Assembly: GCF_900110505.1 (NCBI RefSeq)
Contig: NZ_FODZ01000001.1
Span: 886,861 to 950,860, forward strand
DNA from: Luteibacter sp. UNC138MFCol5.1
GTDB lineage: Bacteria > Pseudomonadota > Gammaproteobacteria > Xanthomonadales > Rhodanobacteraceae
Direction of reading: 5' to 3'
Length of the DNA: 64,000 nt
The translations under genes and the position numbers were made by a program. This document shows, piece by piece, positions 23,500-36,967 of this stretch. Within the stretch, counting starts at the first letter, position 1, and each line of letters begins with the position of its first letter. The notes under the pieces were generated by a model. It did not search any database and had not been told where the DNA came from. It worked only from the letters and a program-made list of their open reading frames with translations.

Positions 23500-23580
23500 C
23501 ACGGGGGCGCCGTTTGGTGGGACGCCGCGCCGAGCCTGGCCTATGGGTCGAACCCACGGTCGCAGCGCCCCTCGGCGGGC
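23500..23580 (-). ncRNA. SAH (S-adenosylhomocysteine) riboswitch in the ahcY leader
   Basis: Read on the minus strand the leader contains, in order, CCGAGGGGCGCTGCGA, then GGCCAGGCTCGGC, then AAACGGCGCCCC. These are the conserved blocks of the SAH riboswitch (GACGAGGAGCGCUGC, CCAGGCUCG, AACGGCGCUC): GCCGAG pairs with CTCGGC, and GGGGCG pairs with the terminal CGCCCC as the pseudoknot. It ends about 20 bases before the ahcY start, close to the ribosome binding site. SAH riboswitches are known as ON switches for ahcY. Confidence 0.88.
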
Positions 23581-23656
23581 AAAACGGTCCGGCGATTGTA
23601 TCGCGGAATCCGGATGCAGGGATGAACACATCTTTTTCGGTACTCTCGGGGTTTCG

Positions 23657-26380
<2,724 letters not shown>

Positions 26381-26384
26381 GGCC

Positions 26385-26411
26385 TAAAGACCGGCCCGGA
26401 CCTGCCGTAAT
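26385..26411 (+). promoter_or_regulatory. Sigma-28 (FliA) type promoter before the chemoreceptor gene
   Basis: TAAAGACC, 11 bases, then GCCGTAAT. The FliA consensus is TAAAGTTT-N11-GCCGATAA; the TAAAG and GCCG cores and the spacing are exact. It lies 48 bases before the chemoreceptor start, as expected for a late flagellar-class gene. The match is seen; its use is inference. Confidence 0.55.
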
Positions 26412-26459
26412 AGCCGGTTCGGGGCACCGTCGCGTGCCCGTGTGGTCTGAAGGCTTTCC

Positions 26460-28439
26460 ATGAACGAGAACGGTGATCGCGCCCTCCGGCGCGGCATGAG
26501 CGTCGGCGCGCGACTCAACCTGCTGGTGGTGGGCATCGTCGCCGTGGGCATCGCGCTGCTGACGGTGGCGACCACGACGATGGCGTCGCGGGAACTGGAG
26601 GCGCGGGCGCGCGAAGACCTCGCGCGCGGCAACCGGGCCATCATCGCCCTGGTGAACACGTTCGGCGGCGCGCTGCTGGCCGAGTCCGACCGTTTCCTGG
26701 ACGTCTACAAGAGCTACTATCCCGGCCGCTTCACGGTGGACGACACGCACCGCGTGACCATGGCCGGCCATACGGTGCCGCAGCTGTTGCATGACGGGAA
26801 ACCGCTGAACAACGACTTCACCCTGACGGACGAATTCTCGGCGCGTGCGCACGTGGTCGCGACGCTCTTCGTCCGCGACGGCAACGACTTCATCCGCGTG
26901 ACGACGTCGCTGAAGAAGGAGGACGGCTCGCGCGCGGTCGGCACGTCGATCGACCATGCGCATCCCGCCTTCCCGCTGCTGCTCACCGGTGCGTCGTACG
27001 GCGGTCCGGCGGTGCTGTTCGATCGTCCCTTCGTCACCCGCTACGAGCCCATCAAGGACCAGGCGGGTCACGTGCTCGGCGCGTTCTTCATCGGCGTGGA
27101 GATCGGTAAGGAGATGAAGGCGCTGCAGGACGAGATCGCGGGGATCCGCATCGGCCGCAACGGTTACTACGCCGTCGTCGACGCCGCGGCGGGCAAGCGC
27201 TACGGCACGTTCGTGGTGGACCCCTCGCTCAAGGGCGCCGCCGCGGTGCCGGGCGCCGCGCTGAAGGTGCTCGATGCCGAGGGTCAGCCGGTCTTCGGCC
27301 GGATGCTGTCGGGGAGTACCGGCGAACTGCGCTACAGCCTCGACGTGGACGGCACGCGCGTCGAGCGCCTGGCCGTCTACGCGACCGATCCGGCGTGGCA
27401 CTGGCTGGTGGCCGGCATCGCCGACATGGACGAGCTGTACGCGCCGGTGCGTCGCATGCGCGGTATCGCCGCCGCGACCAGCATCGCGCTCGTCGCCGTG
27501 CTGGCGGTGCTCGTCTTCGTCGCCATTCGCCGCCGGGTCACGCGGCCGCTCGCGCAGGCCGTCGAAGCGGCGCGCCGGCTCGCGGAAGGCGACCTCACGG
27601 CACGGCTCGACTCCACGCGGCGCGACGAGATCGGCCAGCTCATGCGTTCCATCGACGGCATCGGCGACGGGCTCGGCGACATCGCGCGTTCCGTGCGCAA
27701 GGCGGCGGCGAGCATGGCGGGCAGCACGTCCGAAATCGCTGCGGGCAACGCCGATCTGTCGACCCGCACCGAGGCCCAGGCGCACGAACTGCAGCTCACC
27801 GCGGCCAGCCTGGATCAGCTGACGCGCACGGTGCGCGACAACGCCGGCCATTCGGCGCGAGCCAGCGCGCTGGCGACCGACGCGAGCGTGGCGGTGCAGC
27901 AGGAGGCCGGTGCGATGCAGGAGGCGGTCGACGCGATGAACGGCATCCAGGCGTCGTCGCAGCGGATCGCCGACGTCGTCGACATCATCAACGGCATCGC
28001 CTTCCAGACGAACATCCTCGCGCTGAACGCAGCGGTGGAGGCCGCGCGCGCGGGCGAGCAGGGCAAGGGCTTCGCGGTCGTCGCGGAAGAGGTGCGCAAC
28101 CTCGCGCAGCGCAGTTCGTCGGCGTCGAAGGAGATCGCCTCGCTCATCGGCGAATCGGTCGGCCGCGTCGACGCGGGGCACGGCCTAGTGACGGAGGCCG
28201 GACGGAACATGGCGATCGTGATCGGCCGCATCCGCGATGTCGCGGACCTGATGGGCAACATCAGCCGCGCGTCGGGCGAGCAGTCCGAACAGATCGGCCG
28301 GATCAACCACGCGGTGTCGCGCATGGACGATTCCACGCAGCAGAATTCCGCGCTCGTGGAAGAAGCGGCCGCCGCGGCGAAGAGCCTGGAAGACCAGGCG
28401 GCCGAGCTCTCGCGGGTGGTCGAGGTGTTCCGCCTGTAG
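26460..28439 (+). CDS. Methyl-accepting chemotaxis protein with Cache sensor
   Basis: Membrane chemoreceptor of 659 aa. Transmembrane segments lie at about residues 20-42 and 335-355, bracketing a ~290-residue periplasmic Cache-type (Cache3/Cache2 fusion-like) ligand domain. A HAMP domain (about 356-410) is followed by a long coiled-coil signalling domain whose tip reads [20 protein letters not shown], the CheA/CheW-binding hairpin. The C-terminus EVFRL has no pentapeptide tether for CheR. Start ATG 26460 has GAAGG about 6 bases upstream. A FliA-like promoter precedes it, indicating co-expression with flagella. The ligand cannot be read from sequence; Cache domains commonly bind carboxylates or amino acids. 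Confidence 0.93.
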   Translation: MNENGDRALRRGMSVGARLNLLVVGIVAVGIALLTVATTTMASRELEARAREDLARGNRAIIALVNTFGGALLAESDRFLDVYKSYYPGRFTVDDTHRVTMAGHTVPQLLHDGKPLNNDFTLTDEFSARAHVVATLFVRDGNDFIRVTTSLKKEDGSRAVGTSIDHAHPAFPLLLTGASYGGPAVLFDRPFVTRYEPIKDQAGHVLGAFFIGVEIGKEMKALQDEIAGIRIGRNGYYAVVDAAAGKRYGTFVVDPSLKGAAAVPGAALKVLDAEGQPVFGRMLSGSTGELRYSLDVDGTRVERLAVYATDPAWHWLVAGIADMDELYAPVRRMRGIAAATSIALVAVLAVLVFVAIRRRVTRPLAQAVEAARRLAEGDLTARLDSTRRDEIGQLMRSIDGIGDGLGDIARSVRKAAASMAGSTSEIAAGNADLSTRTEAQAHELQLTAASLDQLTRTVRDNAGHSARASALATDASVAVQQEAGAMQEAVDAMNGIQASSQRIADVVDIINGIAFQTNILALNAAVEAARAGEQGKGFAVVAEEVRNLAQRSSSASKEIASLIGESVGRVDAGHGLVTEAGRNMAIVIGRIRDVADLMGNISRASGEQSEQIGRINHAVSRMDDSTQQNSALVEEAAAAAKSLEDQAAELSRVVEVFRL

Positions 28440-28449
28440 CGCGAAACCC

Positions 28450-28544
28450 GTAGGAGCGCGCCCTGCGCGCGACAGTCTTTCGCGAAGAGCATCAGGCCCT
28501 GCGGCTCCTGGCCTCGAAACATGTCGCGCACAGGGCAGCGACAC
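28450..28544. repeat. Palindromic intergenic repeat, family R1, first of a tandem pair
   Basis: It starts with the R1 head and interior, but the closing arm is decayed (TGTCGCGCACAGGGCAGCG). It is separated by 8 bases from a second, intact copy. Confidence 0.85.
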
Positions 28545-28552
28545 GGCCGGCC

Positions 28553-28649
28553 GTAGGAGCGCGCCCTGCGCGCGACAGTTTTTCGCGAAGAGGATCAGGC
28601 CCTGCGGCTCCTGGCCTCGAAACATGTCGCGCGCAGGGCGCGCTCCTAC
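28553..28649. repeat. Palindromic intergenic repeat, family R1, second of a tandem pair
   Basis: Intact copy with matching outer arms (GTAGGAGCGCGCCCTGCGCG at 28553 and its complement ending at 28649) and the shared interior ATCAGGCCCTGCGGCTCC. It lies between the convergent chemoreceptor and uup genes and may act as a transcript end for both. Confidence 0.88.
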
Positions 28650-28663
28650 GAAAGCCTGCCGCC

Positions 28664-30535
<1,872 letters not shown>

Positions 30536-30600
30536 CCGCCCATTCTACCCGTTGAGGCTGTGGCGGGCGTCCCACCCGGCCTGGGGACGTGTCGACCGGA

Positions 30601-30627
30601 GGGTGGGAGCCGATCGTATCGGCGATC
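30601..30627. repeat. Family R3 repeat, single arm abutting the galM stop
   Basis: GGGTGGGAGCCGATCGTATC... is one arm of the R3 palindrome seen complete at 39707 and 46012. It ends on the galM stop codon (30626-30628). The partner arm is only vestigial here. Confidence 0.6.
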
Positions 30628-31666
30628 AGGGCGTATCGACCCTGTACCGCGTGTGCTGGCGCCAGACCACGCCCGGCCGCAGGATCGCGCCGTCCGCGTC
30701 CGGCCCGTTCACCTGGTCCGGGAACGCCTGGGCTTCGAGCGCGAATCCGGCGAACGGCCCGTAGGTGTCGCCATGGCGGCTCGTCTGGCCGGTCAGCTTC
30801 TGCCCGCTGTAGAACTGCAGGCCCGGGCGGTCGGTGTCGATGGTCAGGCGGCGGCCGCTGGAGGGCTCGGTGACGACCGCCACGGTGCGCAGCGTGCCCG
30901 CCGGACCGCGCGGGACGTAGCAATGGTCGAAGCCGCCCACGAGGCGCAGCTGCGGGTCGGGCCAGTGCAGCCGCGAGCCGATCGGCGCGGGCTCACGGAA
31001 ATCGAACGCCGTGCCGGCCACGTGTTGCCGGCCGACGGGGATGGCGCCGGCGTCGATCGCGAGGAACTCGTCGGCGTCGATGCGGATCACGTGATCGCGG
31101 ATGTCGGGGCGCCGGTCGTTGAGGTTGAAGTACGGGTGCGCGGTCAGGCTAAGGGGCGTCGGCGCGTCGCTGGTCGCCTCGTAGCGCAGGTCCAGCGTCC
31201 CGTCGTCCTCGAGCCGGACGCGCAGATCCACGCGCACCTCGCCCGGGAACCCGCCGTCGCCCTCGGGCGACACCAGCCGCAGGACCAGATCGTCGCCATT
31301 GGTATCGGCGTCCCAGCGATGGCGATGGAACCCGTCGTGGCCACCGTGCAGGTGATTGCCCCCGTCGTTGCGGTCGACCTTGTAGTCGATGCCGTCCAGG
31401 CGGAACCGGCCGCCGCGGATGCGGTTGGCCCAGCGCCCGACCACGGCGCCCATGTACGCGTTGGAATCCAGATAATGCTGCGCGGTGGGATGCCCGAGCA
31501 CCACCTCGCCCAGGCGGCCATGGCGATCGGGCGATTGCCACGAGAGCAGCGTGGCGCCGAGGTCGCTTATCTCGACCTGGCCGCCGCGCGCGTTGCGCAG
31601 GGTCCAGCGGTGCAGGGGTGTGCCGTCGGGAAGCTGGCCCCAGGCGGTGGCGGTGGAAACGGGCAT
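30626..31666 (-). CDS. galM: Aldose 1-epimerase (galactose mutarotase type)
   Basis: A 346-aa cytoplasmic mutarotase that interconverts alpha and beta anomers of aldoses. Signature residues are present: NRIRGGRF, the substrate-binding His in GGNHLHGGHDGF, LTAHPYFNL (catalytic His), GGFDHCYV and the catalytic Glu in FALEAQAFPD. It follows xylR on the same strand by 20 bases, so it probably serves the xylose pathway, speeding formation of the anomer used by xylose isomerase. Start ATG 31666. The stop overlaps a family R3 repeat arm. Confidence 0.9.
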   Translation of the reverse strand: MPVSTATAWGQLPDGTPLHRWTLRNARGGQVEISDLGATLLSWQSPDRHGRLGEVVLGHPTAQHYLDSNAYMGAVVGRWANRIRGGRFRLDGIDYKVDRNDGGNHLHGGHDGFHRHRWDADTNGDDLVLRLVSPEGDGGFPGEVRVDLRVRLEDDGTLDLRYEATSDAPTPLSLTAHPYFNLNDRRPDIRDHVIRIDADEFLAIDAGAIPVGRQHVAGTAFDFREPAPIGSRLHWPDPQLRLVGGFDHCYVPRGPAGTLRTVAVVTEPSSGRRLTIDTDRPGLQFYSGQKLTGQTSRHGDTYGPFAGFALEAQAFPDQVNGPDADGAILRPGVVWRQHTRYRVDTP

Positions 31667-31686
31667 GGAACGATCCGTGGAGGCGG

Positions 31687-32865
31687 TCAGGTGGCCGCCG
31701 CCTTGCGATGGAGGTCGAGGTACTGGCGCGGCGTGCAATCGTACTCGCGCCGGAATACCGCATACATGTATTGCAGCGACGTGAAGCCGCAGCGCAGCGC
31801 GACGTCGGCCAACGGCGTGTCGGTGTTCGCGATGAGGTCGCAGGCGGTGTCGAGCTTGTGCTTGAGGATCACCTGGTGGACGGTCTGCTTCAGCTCCCGC
31901 TTGAAGTGCTCTTCCAGCACCGTGCGCGAGACGCCGACGTAGTCCGCCACCTGCTCGGTCTTGATGCCGAGGCATCCGTACTGGCGGATGTAGTGGCTGG
32001 CGCGCATCACGTGAGGGCTGCGCATCGGCTGGTAGCGGCTCGAGACCTGCACGTTCATGCCGACGGGCGGCACGAGCACGCGCGTGGTCGAGCAGTCCAC
32101 GCCACGCAGCATCTGGTGCAGGAGGTGCGCGGCGGTGCGACCCATCTCTTCCGCGCCCTGGATCACCGAGGTGAGCGGGATGCGCGTCAGCAGCTGCGCC
32201 ATGGGGTCATTGTCGATGCCCACGATCGCGATCTGTTCCGGCACGGCGAAGTCGCCGATCACGCAGGCCTGCAGCAGCTGGCGGGCGCGCGCGTCGGTGG
32301 CCGCGACGATGCCGATGGGCTTGGGCAGGGCGTCGAGCCACGCGACCAGCGCCTCGACCGCCTCGCCCCAGCCGCCGGCGCTCGTGGACGCGCCGTCGTA
32401 GACCACGGCGTCGACGGCTTCCTCCGCGACGATCGCGCGGAACGCGTGCTCGCGCTCCTGCGCCCAGCGGCTGCCGGGATGCGGGGGAATGCCATAGAAG
32501 GCGAAACGGCCCAGGCCCTGCTCGATGAGGTGATCGTAGGCGAGCCGCACCAGCCGGGCGTTGTCGGTGGCGATGTACGGAATGCCGACCGGGTACGCGG
32601 ACGGGTCGTGGTAGGAGCCGCCGACCGCCACGACCGGAATGTGCAGGTCGCGCAGGGCTTCGGGGGCTTCCGGATCGTCGAAGTCCGCGATGATGCCGTC
32701 GCCACGGAACTGCTGGATGTCGCGCATGCGGGTGCGGAAATCCTCTTCCATGAAGAGGTCCCATTCCACGCGCGTGCTGTTCAGGTAATGGCCGATGCCG
32801 GCGATCACCTGGCGGTCGTAGACCTTGTTGGCGTTGAACAGCAGGGCGATGCGGTGCGGTTTCAT
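31687..32865 (-). CDS. xylR: Xylose operon regulator XylR (LacI-type sensor fused to AraC-type HTH)
   Basis: A 392-aa transcriptional activator (E. coli XylR 392 aa). The N-terminal ~270 residues form a periplasmic-binding-protein-like D-xylose sensor (starting HRIALLFNANKVYDRQVIAGI); the C-terminal ~110 residues are an AraC-family DNA-binding domain (TEQVADYVGVSRTVLEEHFKRELK and the second helix-turn-helix LADVALRCGFTSLQYMYAVFRREY). Start ATG 32865 matches the family N-terminus; a long open frame upstream is antisense to xylA and rejected. It is divergent from xylA across 153 bases that should hold its operators, and is probably co-transcribed with galM. Confidence 0.95.
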   Translation of the reverse strand: MKPHRIALLFNANKVYDRQVIAGIGHYLNSTRVEWDLFMEEDFRTRMRDIQQFRGDGIIADFDDPEAPEALRDLHIPVVAVGGSYHDPSAYPVGIPYIATDNARLVRLAYDHLIEQGLGRFAFYGIPPHPGSRWAQEREHAFRAIVAEEAVDAVVYDGASTSAGGWGEAVEALVAWLDALPKPIGIVAATDARARQLLQACVIGDFAVPEQIAIVGIDNDPMAQLLTRIPLTSVIQGAEEMGRTAAHLLHQMLRGVDCSTTRVLVPPVGMNVQVSSRYQPMRSPHVMRASHYIRQYGCLGIKTEQVADYVGVSRTVLEEHFKRELKQTVHQVILKHKLDTACDLIANTDTPLADVALRCGFTSLQYMYAVFRREYDCTPRQYLDLHRKAAAT

Positions 32866-32919
32866 GACCGGTGAAAGTAGCAGGGATCGGCGCCGCCGAC
32901 CATGACGCAGCGCGGCATT

Positions 32920-32956
32920 GAAAATGCTTTTCGCCCCAGCGGAAATCGCAATTGCG
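32920..32956. promoter_or_regulatory. Candidate XylR operators in the xylR-xylA gap
   Basis: Two palindromes sit close together: GAAAATGCTTTTC (32920-32932) and CGCAATTGCG (32947-32956), the latter preceded by GGAAAT. They are the most AT-rich bases in the gap and lie 63-99 bases before xylA. E. coli XylR binds paired sites rich in GAAA/AAT. Assignment is inference from position and symmetry only. Confidence 0.35.
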
Positions 32957-33018
32957 CGCGCAGGCCCCGGATCGTCAGGATCGTCGGGATTCGTCCCCAC
33001 GTTCGTCAAGGAATTGTT

Positions 33019-34335
33019 ATGTCGTACTTTTCCAGCATCGCCCCGATCCGTTACGAGGGCACCGGCAGCGAGAACCCGCTCGCCTTCCGCCACTACGATC
33101 CGAAGAAGGTCGTGCTCGGCAAGACCATGGCGGACCACCTGCGCCTCGCGACCTGCTACTGGCACACCTTCGTGTGGCCGGGCTCGGACGTGTTCGGCGC
33201 CGGCACCTTCGATCGCCCGTGGCAGCAGGCCGGCGAGCCGATGGCGAAGGCGCGCGAGAAGGCCGACGCCGCGTTCGATTTCTTCACCCGTCTCGGCACC
33301 CCGTTCTACACCTTCCACGACACCGACGTCGCGCCGGAAGGTAACGGCCTGGCCGAGTACCGCGAGAACTTCGCGGCGATGGTCGACGTGCTGGAGCGCA
33401 AGCAGTCCGAGACCGGCGTGAAGCTGCTCTGGGGCACCGCCAACCTGTTCAGCAATCCGCGCTACGCCGCGGGTGCCGCCACCAGCCCGCAGCCCGACGT
33501 GTTCGCTTACGCGGCCACGCAGGTGCGCCACGCCATGGAAGCGACGCATCGCCTCGGTGGTGCCAACTACGTGCTGTGGGGCGGCCGCGAGGGCTACGAC
33601 ACGCTGCTCAACACCGACCTGAAGCGCGAGCGCGAGCAGATGGGCCGCTTCTTCCGGATGGTGATCGAGCACAAGCACAAGATCGGCTTCAAGGGCACGA
33701 TCCTCATCGAACCCAAGCCGCAGGAGCCGACCAAGCACCAGTACGACTACGACACGGCGACCGTGTACGGCTTCCTCAAGGAGTTCGGCCTCGAGAACGA
33801 GGTGAAGACGAACCTCGAGGCGAACCACGCGACGCTCGCCGGCCACTCATTCCACCACGAGGTCGCCACGTCGATCGCGCTCGGCGTGTTCGGCTCCATC
33901 GACGCCAACCGCGGCGATCCGCAGAACGGCTGGGACACCGACCAGTTCCCGAACAGCGTCGAGGAACTCACGCTCGTCACCTACGAGATCCTGAAGGCCG
34001 GCGGCTTCACCACCGGTGGCTTCAACTTCGACACGAAGGTGCGCCGCCAGAGCCATGCGGCGGAAGATCTCTTCCACGGCCACATCGGCGCGATCGACGC
34101 GCTGGCGCTGAGCCTGGAGCGCGCGGCGAAGATGATCGAGCGCGACGCGCTGGCCGACTTCAAGGCGAAGCGTTACGCCGGATGGGACGATGCGTTCGGC
34201 AAGAAGATCCTGGATGGCGGTTTCACGCTGGCTTCGCTTTCGGACGATGCGGTCGCGCGCGACATCCACCCGAAGCATGTGTCGGGGCAGCAGGAGTTGC
34301 TCGAAAACATCGTGAACCGTTATATCTACGGTTGA
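33019..34335 (+). CDS. xylA: Xylose isomerase
   Basis: TIM-barrel metalloenzyme of 438 aa (E. coli 440 aa) converting D-xylose to D-xylulose with Mg2+, Mn2+ or Co2+. Catalytic and metal-binding blocks are present: [11 protein letters not shown] (catalytic His and Asp), [10 protein letters not shown], the metal Glu in [32 protein letters not shown] and [10 protein letters not shown], and the late [10 protein letters not shown]. Start ATG 33019 has AAGGA 7 bases upstream. First gene of xylABFGH, transcribed away from xylR. Confidence 0.97.
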   Translation: MSYFSSIAPIRYEGTGSENPLAFRHYDPKKVVLGKTMADHLRLATCYWHTFVWPGSDVFGAGTFDRPWQQAGEPMAKAREKADAAFDFFTRLGTPFYTFHDTDVAPEGNGLAEYRENFAAMVDVLERKQSETGVKLLWGTANLFSNPRYAAGAATSPQPDVFAYAATQVRHAMEATHRLGGANYVLWGGREGYDTLLNTDLKREREQMGRFFRMVIEHKHKIGFKGTILIEPKPQEPTKHQYDYDTATVYGFLKEFGLENEVKTNLEANHATLAGHSFHHEVATSIALGVFGSIDANRGDPQNGWDTDQFPNSVEELTLVTYEILKAGGFTTGGFNFDTKVRRQSHAAEDLFHGHIGAIDALALSLERAAKMIERDALADFKAKRYAGWDDAFGKKILDGGFTLASLSDDAVARDIHPKHVSGQQELLENIVNRYIYG

Positions 34336-34366
34336 TATGGAACCCGACATGGAAGCGCAGGAACGC

Positions 34367-35854
34367 ATGTACCTCGGCATCGACCTGGGCACGTCATCGG
34401 TGAAAGCCGTCCTCATGGACGAGGCGGGAGCGGTGCGCGCCACCGCTTCCAGCCCGTTGCAGGTGTCGCACCCCCATCCGCGCTGGTCCGAGCAGGATCC
34501 CGCGGCATGGTGGGCGGCCACCGAATCGGCCGTTGCGGATGTTCTCAAGGGCGTCGATGCGCGCCGCGTGGCGGCGATCGGCCTGTCCGGGCAGATGCAC
34601 GGCGCGACGCTGCTCGACGCGTCCGATAACGTCCTGCGCCCGGCGATTCTCTGGAACGACGGCCGCTCGGACGTCGAGTGCGCCGAGCTCGAGCGTGTGC
34701 CGGGTTTCCGCGAGATCACCGGCAACCTCGCGATGCCCGGCTTCACCGCGCCGAAGCTCGCGTGGGTCCGCCGCCACGAGCCCGACGTCTTCGCGCGCGT
34801 GGCGAAAGTGCTGCTGCCCAAGGATTACCTGCGCCTTCGCCTCACAGGCGAGTACGCGACGGACGCCTCCGACGCGGCCGGCACGTTGTGGCTCGACGTG
34901 CGGCGCCGGCAGTGGAGCGACGCCATGCTGGCGGCGACGGGCCTCGACCGTTCGCACATGCCCGAGGTGTTCGAAGGGAGCCAGCCGACCGGCCGCCTGC
35001 GTCGCGAACTGGCGGACCGCTGGGGCATGGATACCGTGCCCGTCGCCGCCGGCGGTGGCGACAACGCCGCGGGCGCGGTGGGCGTCGGTATCGTGCGCGA
35101 CGGTCAGGCCATGCTTTCGCTCGGCACGTCGGGCGTGTACTTCGCGGTATCCGATGGCTTCCGGGCCAGTCCCGAGCAGGCCGTCCACAGTTTCTGCCAT
35201 GCGCTGCCCGACACCTGGCACCTGATGTCGGTGATGCTCAACGCCGCGACCTGCCTCGATTTCACGGCGCGCCTCACGGGGTTGCCCGATGTCCCAGCGT
35301 TGCTCGCCGAGGCGGAAGCGCGGGGACTCGCCAAACACGGTCCGCTGTTCCTGCCCTACCTCACGGGCGAACGCACGCCGCACAACGACGCCCACGTCCG
35401 TGGTTCGTTCACGCACCTGGGGCCCGACACCGATCGCGCGGACCTCGCCAACGCGACGCTCGAAGGCGTGGGGCTGGGCCTGCTCGACGGCCTCCTGGCC
35501 GTGGAGTCGACGGGCCTCGTCGCCGACGAGATCACCGTGATCGGCGGTGGCTCGCGCAGCGCCTACTGGACGCAGATGCTGGCCGACATCCTCGGCAAGC
35601 GCCTCGTGCTGCGCAGCGGCGGAGAGGTCGGTCCGGCGCTCGGCGCCGCCCGGCTGGCGCGCCTGGCGGTCGAACCGGGCGCGTCGCTCGACGACGTGTG
35701 CCCGATGCCCGCGATCACCGCCGCGCGCGAGCCCGATGCAGCGCGTCATGCTTATTTCCTGCAAACGCGCCACCCTTTGTTCCGCCGATCCTACGAACGA
35801 CTGAAACCGCTATACGCCGACGCCATTCCCGGCGACGATTTCCGCCCGCACTGA
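34367..35854 (+). CDS. xylB: Xylulokinase
   Basis: FGGY-family kinase of 495 aa that phosphorylates D-xylulose to xylulose 5-phosphate. It begins MYLGIDLGTSSVKAVLMDE (phosphate-binding loop), contains GLSGQMHGATLLD, ILWNDGRS, KDYLRLRLTGEYATDASDAAGT with the catalytic Asp, GGGDNAAGAVG and the ATP-site LIGGGS-like VIGGGSRSAYW. ATG 34367 is chosen because AGGA lies 4 bases upstream and E. coli XylB begins at the same residue; ATG 34337, two bases after the xylA stop, would add ten residues without a ribosome binding site. Second gene of the xylose operon. Confidence 0.95.
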   Translation: MYLGIDLGTSSVKAVLMDEAGAVRATASSPLQVSHPHPRWSEQDPAAWWAATESAVADVLKGVDARRVAAIGLSGQMHGATLLDASDNVLRPAILWNDGRSDVECAELERVPGFREITGNLAMPGFTAPKLAWVRRHEPDVFARVAKVLLPKDYLRLRLTGEYATDASDAAGTLWLDVRRRQWSDAMLAATGLDRSHMPEVFEGSQPTGRLRRELADRWGMDTVPVAAGGGDNAAGAVGVGIVRDGQAMLSLGTSGVYFAVSDGFRASPEQAVHSFCHALPDTWHLMSVMLNAATCLDFTARLTGLPDVPALLAEAEARGLAKHGPLFLPYLTGERTPHNDAHVRGSFTHLGPDTDRADLANATLEGVGLGLLDGLLAVESTGLVADEITVIGGGSRSAYWTQMLADILGKRLVLRSGGEVGPALGAARLARLAVEPGASLDDVCPMPAITAAREPDAARHAYFLQTRHPLFRRSYERLKPLYADAIPGDDFRPH

Positions 35855-35885
35855 CGGGCGATTCCATAGACCCATGGAGACGAGC

Positions 35886-36902
35886 ATGAAGCAGAAGGCC
35901 CTACACACGGTGCTTGCCGTATCGATGATCGCCGCCGGCGTATTCGCGACGCCGCAGGCGCATGCGAGCAAGGACAAGCCCGTCATCGGTTTCTCCATCG
36001 ACGACCTGCGCGTCGAACGCTGGACGCGCGATCGCGACTACTTCAAGGCCGCGGCCGAAGCGAAGGGCGCGACGGTCTCGGTGCAGTCCGCCGACGCCAA
36101 CGAGCAGAAGCAGATCCAGCAGATCGAGAACCTGATCTCGCGCAAGGTGGACGTCATCGTCATCGTGCCGTTCAACGCCAAGACGCTCACCACCGTGGTG
36201 GCCGAGGCGAAGAAGGTCGGCATCAAGGTGATCTCGTACGATCGCCTTATCCTCAACGCCGACGTCGACGCGTACATCTCGTTCGACAACGACAAGGTCG
36301 GCCAGATGCAGGCGCAGGGCGTCGTCAACGCGACGGGCGGCAAGGGCAACTACTTCCTGCTCGGCGGCGCGCCCACCGATAACAACGCCAAGATCCTCCG
36401 CGAGGGCCAGATGAAGGTGCTCGATCCGCTGGTCAAGAGCGGCGCGGTGAAGATCGTGGGCCAGCAGTGGACGAACGAGTGGCTCGCGACGAACGCGCAG
36501 ACCATCGTCGAGAACGCGCTGACCGCCAACAAGAACAACATCCAGGGCATCGTCGCCTCGAACGACGGCACCGCCGGCGGCGCGATCGCGGCGCTCAACG
36601 GCCAGAAGCTCGCCGGCAAGGTCGCCGTGTCGGGCCAGGATGCCGACCTCGCCGCGATCAAGCGCATCAAGGCCGGCACGCAGACGATGACCGTCTACAA
36701 GCCGATCAAGGCGATCGCGACGGACGCCGCGAACCTCGCGGTCGACCTGGCCAAGGGCGGCACGCCGAAGTTCACCTCGAAGATGAACAACGGCAAGAAG
36801 GATGTCGATACCATCCTCCTGACCCCGACCGAACTGACCAAGGCGAACGTCGACCTCGTGGTGAAGGACGGCTTCTACACCCAGGCGCAGGTTGGCCCGT
36901 AA
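35886..36902 (+). CDS. xylF: D-xylose ABC transporter substrate-binding protein
   Basis: Periplasmic protein of 338 aa. A signal peptide (to about residue 27, ATPQAHA) is followed by a type I sugar-binding fold: [44 protein letters not shown], and [16 protein letters not shown] are conserved with E. coli XylF. It delivers D-xylose to XylGH. ATG 35886 is used because GGAG sits 6 bases upstream; ATG 35874 is too early for the signal peptide. A strong hairpin follows the gene, which may raise its level over xylGH. Confidence 0.95.
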   Translation: MKQKALHTVLAVSMIAAGVFATPQAHASKDKPVIGFSIDDLRVERWTRDRDYFKAAAEAKGATVSVQSADANEQKQIQQIENLISRKVDVIVIVPFNAKTLTTVVAEAKKVGIKVISYDRLILNADVDAYISFDNDKVGQMQAQGVVNATGGKGNYFLLGGAPTDNNAKILREGQMKVLDPLVKSGAVKIVGQQWTNEWLATNAQTIVENALTANKNNIQGIVASNDGTAGGAIAALNGQKLAGKVAVSGQDADLAAIKRIKAGTQTMTVYKPIKAIATDAANLAVDLAKGGTPKFTSKMNNGKKDVDTILLTPTELTKANVDLVVKDGFYTQAQVGP

Positions 36903-36920
36903 GTCAGGCGATACCGGCGG

Positions 36921-36941
36921 CGCCCCGCATTTTGCGGGGCG
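36921..36941 (+). promoter_or_regulatory. Intercistronic hairpin between xylF and xylG
   Basis: CGCCCCGCA, three T, then TGCGGGGCG form a perfect 9-bp stem. No T-run follows, so it is not a typical terminator. Such stems after binding-protein genes usually protect the upstream mRNA from 3' exonucleases, giving excess binding protein relative to the membrane complex. Confidence 0.6.
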
Positions 36942-36967
36942 TCGCTCGTGAAAGAAGGAAGAACGCG

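Noticed and set aside
32866-33846. Upstream extension of xylR over xylA
   Set aside because: Antisense to xylA; the XylR family N-terminus begins at 32865.
36921-36941. Terminator between xylF and xylG
   Set aside because: There is no T-run after the stem and xylG follows closely with a good ribosome binding site; an mRNA-protecting hairpin is more likely.
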